Below, one piece after another: positions 61,463 through 64,000 of a DNA stretch of 64,000 nucleotides. The notes under the pieces were generated by a model, which saw only the letters and a list, made by a program, of their open reading frames with translations, was not told the origin of the DNA and searched no databases. A program made the translations under genes and the position numbers. How positions within the stretch are numbered: position 1 is the stretch's first letter; each line of letters begins with the position of its first letter. This stretch comes from Methanocella paludicola SANAE (GTDB taxonomy: Archaea; Halobacteriota; Methanocellia; Methanocellales; Methanocellaceae): positions 868,001 to 932,000 of the forward strand of contig NC_013665.1 in the NCBI RefSeq assembly GCF_000011005.1, read 5' to 3'.

Positions 61463-61536
61463 AAACCATTTCCATTTTTATAATAGAAAATAATACAGTA
61501 CTTATTTGGTTTTTAAAAAAAGCCTTCAGATATCCT

Positions 61537-61579
61537 ATTCGTAATCCGCAGATCGGGGGTTCAAATCCCTCCATCAGCT
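61537..61579 (+). repeat. tRNA-Thr 3'-end duplicate 2 (attachment-site-like)
   Basis: ATTCGTAATCCGCAGATCG, then GGGGTTCAAATCCCTCCATC. It has the intact T arm of the tRNA but a changed acceptor end (ATCAGCT). No 60-bp motif follows. Confidence 0.78.
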
Positions 61580-61591
61580 TACCTACACAGG

Positions 61592-61618
61592 GTTTAAAAT
61601 ACCTATTTTATTTTAAAC
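61592..61618. other. Perfect 9-bp hairpin
   Basis: GTTTAAAAT, a 9-nt loop and ATTTTAAAC. It lies just after the last tRNA fragment in the 367-nt gap before the NHL protein gene; the rest of the gap shows nothing clear. Confidence 0.35.
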
Positions 61619-61828
61619 AGTTCAAATTCAAATAGACCCAAGATGTTTAAGGGTATATAGTTAGAGCCGGGATTTTGGAGTTAAAAATTCACAATTTTTC
61701 TTATAAAAAATGGTTGAATAATCATTACAGAACCTTAATATGCAAACGATTGATAATTACTTACGTTTAAATCTATGGGACTTTTAGGCTCCCGAATGAT
61801 CGCTTGTCGAAAGGTCGGTGTCTTGTGA

Positions 61829-64000
61829 ATGAGCAGTATGGCGAAAACGATGACTGCGTTGTTGATGATCGTAATGATGGCCGCATTGTTATTGCCGGCA
61901 AACGCTGACCGGCCCATCTGGAATGGCGGTAAATATCCGACTGCCATGGATGGGAAGCATGGTTCAGTGACCGGCAGAGTGACTACCTCGGTCAACGGTA
62001 CCGTCGGTGTCGGCGGTGCTTACATCGCTATCGTTAACGCATCGAACACCAGTGAAGAGTACTATAACACTACGTCTGATGTGAACGGTAACTATTGGAT
62101 CACTGGCATCAACGCTACCTACAGCTCTGTAAAGGGCACCGGCTCCGCCTGGTTCGGTGGCGACTACGCCAGGGGCATAAATGCCTACAAGATGTACGCC
62201 ATGAAGGACCCGTACGGCGAAGGTTACTCTGGTGCGTTCGGTATTGATGAAAACCTGAGCGCCGCCACGACCACTTCGGTCGTCTTATTCACAAAACCGG
62301 CTTATATGGGTATGTCCGTTGAGCGGTACTATGTTGTCGCTAATGGTATGGACAATATCAAGATCACTGCATACATGTATGATTCCCTCAATAACCCGGT
62401 GGCTGACGGCTACAACATTAATTTCACGGTCGGGAATGCCACGAATAATAGCTTCACGCCCGGAAGTTTCCCATGGGTTCCGAGTAATGGCAGCCTTGAT
62501 GGACTTGGAAATAACGTTTTGCTACAAAATCCGACCCACGATAACACCGGCAGCGCCAGTGTCCAATTCGGCTGGGTCGATAACGCCAATTCGAGCACGA
62601 GCTCGACTGTCTGGGCATATTATGAAGACGATCCGAACATCAACATACATGCAACGATTAATTTCAAATGGGATAACGAGATAAGGCCCCCGTGCATTAC
62701 CAATGTTTCGGCGAACAGGACATCGATCGGTCCGAATGACGATATAAAAGTAAGCTATATGTTAAATAACGCGGACATAACCGGCAATGACGTATGCTTG
62801 TTAATTACTGACCCCAATGGGGTTTCGATCAAGAACGTTGATACGGGCATACAGTATAATGGTCTGCACGATATCTTATGGGATGGGTGCTTTGATAATG
62901 GGACACGCGTTCCAAACGGCAATTACCTTCTGAAAATCGCCGTCCATACCCCCGAAGGCATTCCCGGGCAATTAAATCTAATAAAACAGTATGAATATAC
63001 ATTATCGCCATACGACGTGGCCATAGACTCCATGGGTAATGTGATAGTGGCGGATAATGATGGCAGTGCAATCAAGAGGATCTATCCCAATGGGACGACA
63101 CGATCTATCGGTAGCGGCTTCAACCACCCCTTTTCCGTGGCCGTTGACTCTCAGGATAATGTTTACATCGCCGATATGGACAACGTGATAAAAATCGTCT
63201 ACACCAATGGCACGATCAAGACCATAGGCAGCGGATTTATTAACCCTTCAGGCATAGACGTCGACTCGAAAGGCAATGTGTACGTGGCCGATTGGGGCAA
63301 TAATGCAATAAAGATGATCTATCCTAATGGAACGATCGTCACGCTTGGGAGCGGTATTGTCCATCCATATATGGTAGCGGTCGACGAGTTGGGTAACGTT
63401 TACGTGACTCAGAGTCTGGATGATATAGTCAAGGAAATTTATGTAAATAATACTGTCAGGACATTACCGTTCATATCATCCGATCCAAGGGGCGTGGCCG
63501 TTGACTCACACGGCAATGTATACGTTACGGACGATAGTGATAATTCTATCAAAATACTTTATGCCAATAACACAGTCGGGACATTCTATACCGGGCTAGC
63601 TTGGCCCGAGGGCCTGGAGGTCGACTCGCAAGATAACTTGTACGTGGCAGATACGAACCATGTCCGGGTCTTAGAGATTTATCCTAATGGCTCTACAAGA
63701 ACGTTCATGAGCAAGCTATCTTACCCCCGGGCCGCGGTACGTGATGTGAACGATGACATCTACGTGACCGAATCGGTGAATAATGACGTGAAGGTCATCC
63801 ATTCTAATGGTACCGTTGAGGTGATTGGCAGCGGATTCGATAATCCTCTTAGCATGGATATTGACGCATCAAGCAACATCTACGTAGCTGATTCGGGTAA
63901 CAGAATGATCACGGTCATATACCCCGATCATACGATCCATACTCTCGGAAGCGGGATCCAATATCCGTGGGGAGTTGCCGTCGATAGCAATGGATATGTC
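61829..64000 (+). CDS. Secreted NHL-repeat beta-propeller protein, C-terminus missing at window edge
   Basis: The frame starts at ATG 61829 (alternative ATG 61838) and is open for 724 codons to the right edge. A signal peptide (ALLMIVMMAALLLPANA) is followed by a carboxypeptidase-regulatory-like domain (GSVTGRVTTSVNGTVGVGGA) and beta-sandwich domains to about residue 390. At least eight NHL-type repeats then follow, such as YDVAIDSMGNVIVADNDGSA and PFSVAVDSQDNVYIADMDNV, in blocks of about 45 residues that include IYPNGT. NHL propellers bind proteins or glycans at the surface. The many Asn-X-Thr/Ser sites suggest heavy glycosylation. Confidence 0.9.
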   Translation, partial: MSSMAKTMTALLMIVMMAALLLPANADRPIWNGGKYPTAMDGKHGSVTGRVTTSVNGTVGVGGAYIAIVNASNTSEEYYNTTSDVNGNYWITGINATYSSVKGTGSAWFGGDYARGINAYKMYAMKDPYGEGYSGAFGIDENLSAATTTSVVLFTKPAYMGMSVERYYVVANGMDNIKITAYMYDSLNNPVADGYNINFTVGNATNNSFTPGSFPWVPSNGSLDGLGNNVLLQNPTHDNTGSASVQFGWVDNANSSTSSTVWAYYEDDPNINIHATINFKWDNEIRPPCITNVSANRTSIGPNDDIKVSYMLNNADITGNDVCLLITDPNGVSIKNVDTGIQYNGLHDILWDGCFDNGTRVPNGNYLLKIAVHTPEGIPGQLNLIKQYEYTLSPYDVAIDSMGNVIVADNDGSAIKRIYPNGTTRSIGSGFNHPFSVAVDSQDNVYIADMDNVIKIVYTNGTIKTIGSGFINPSGIDVDSKGNVYVADWGNNAIKMIYPNGTIVTLGSGIVHPYMVAVDELGNVYVTQSLDDIVKEIYVNNTVRTLPFISSDPRGVAVDSHGNVYVTDDSDNSIKILYANNTVGTFYTGLAWPEGLEVDSQDNLYVADTNHVRVLEIYPNGSTRTFMSKLSYPRAAVRDVNDDIYVTESVNNDVKVIHSNGTVEVIGSGFDNPLSMDIDASSNIYVADSGNRMITVIYPDHTIHTLGSGIQYPWGVAVDSNGYV

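Noticed and set aside
61735-61995. 86-residue minus-strand frame near the right end
   Set aside because: It covers the signal peptide and start of the NHL protein gene, which is open for 724 codons on the plus strand.

Overview
This window is archaeal chromosome, most likely from a Methanocella-like methanogen (Methanocellales). I infer this from family content, not from a database match. The archaeal core genes are diphthine synthase, Trm5, family-4 uracil-DNA glycosylase, a HerA-type ATPase, and the DUF2070, UPF0212/DUF555 and DUF357 proteins. Surface proteins with archaeal-style linkers rich in Thr and Pro, and T-rich terminators, agree with this.

Layout. 1-3.7 kb: minus-strand MoxR / DUF4350 / DUF4129 / small membrane protein operon, cut by the left edge. 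3.8-10.4 kb: three secreted or anchored surface proteins and an ABC exporter. 10.7-18.8 kb: a minus-strand peptide-modification (RiPP) cassette. It has a 60-residue Gly/Cys-rich precursor, two radical SAM/SPASM enzymes, a PqqD-like carrier, an HPr-kinase-like ATPase, an S26-type peptidase and a nucleotidyltransferase-like protein. Two near-identical 1054-bp IS4-type insertion sequences bracket its core. 19-30.4 kb: an AT-rich glycan cluster. It has a UDP-sugar 6-dehydrogenase, a flippase, a GT-C-like membrane protein, two GT4 enzymes, a double-GT2 protein, and an oxidoreductase / aminotransferase / acetyltransferase trio that would make a diamino-sugar uronate. 30.5-34.8 kb: ParB-like protein, YdjM-like protein, alpha/beta hydrolase and methyltransferase.

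35.0-38.6 kb: a three-gene nitrogenase-like operon in the order D-K-H. It keeps the Fe-S cysteines but has an altered nucleotide-binding loop and no cofactor-site histidine. 38.6-46.5 kb: ordinary genes (DUF4097 lipoprotein, HisA, DUF488, MazG-like, GYF-RDD, tRNA-Gln, flavodoxin) separated by three copies of a ~500-bp imperfect inverted repeat. The arms of this repeat are strings of degenerate octamers. One copy is split by an IS256-type insertion. 46.5-49.4 kb: flavodoxin plus TetR regulator, a 59-residue Cys-rich protein, and an MscS channel gene interrupted by one in-frame TAG.

49.4-57.4 kb: archaeal information-processing genes. 57.5-64 kb: surface proteins (a seven-bladed YVTN propeller; an NHL-type propeller running off the right edge) and a tRNA-Thr locus. 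A segment of the tRNA 3' end plus about 120 bp is duplicated around a small membrane-protein gene, and further tRNA 3' fragments lie on both sides. This looks like repeated integration at a tRNA gene.

The strongest candidates for undescribed biology are the archaeal RiPP cassette, the nitrogenase-like DKH operon, the octamer hairpin family and the tRNA-Thr integration scars.
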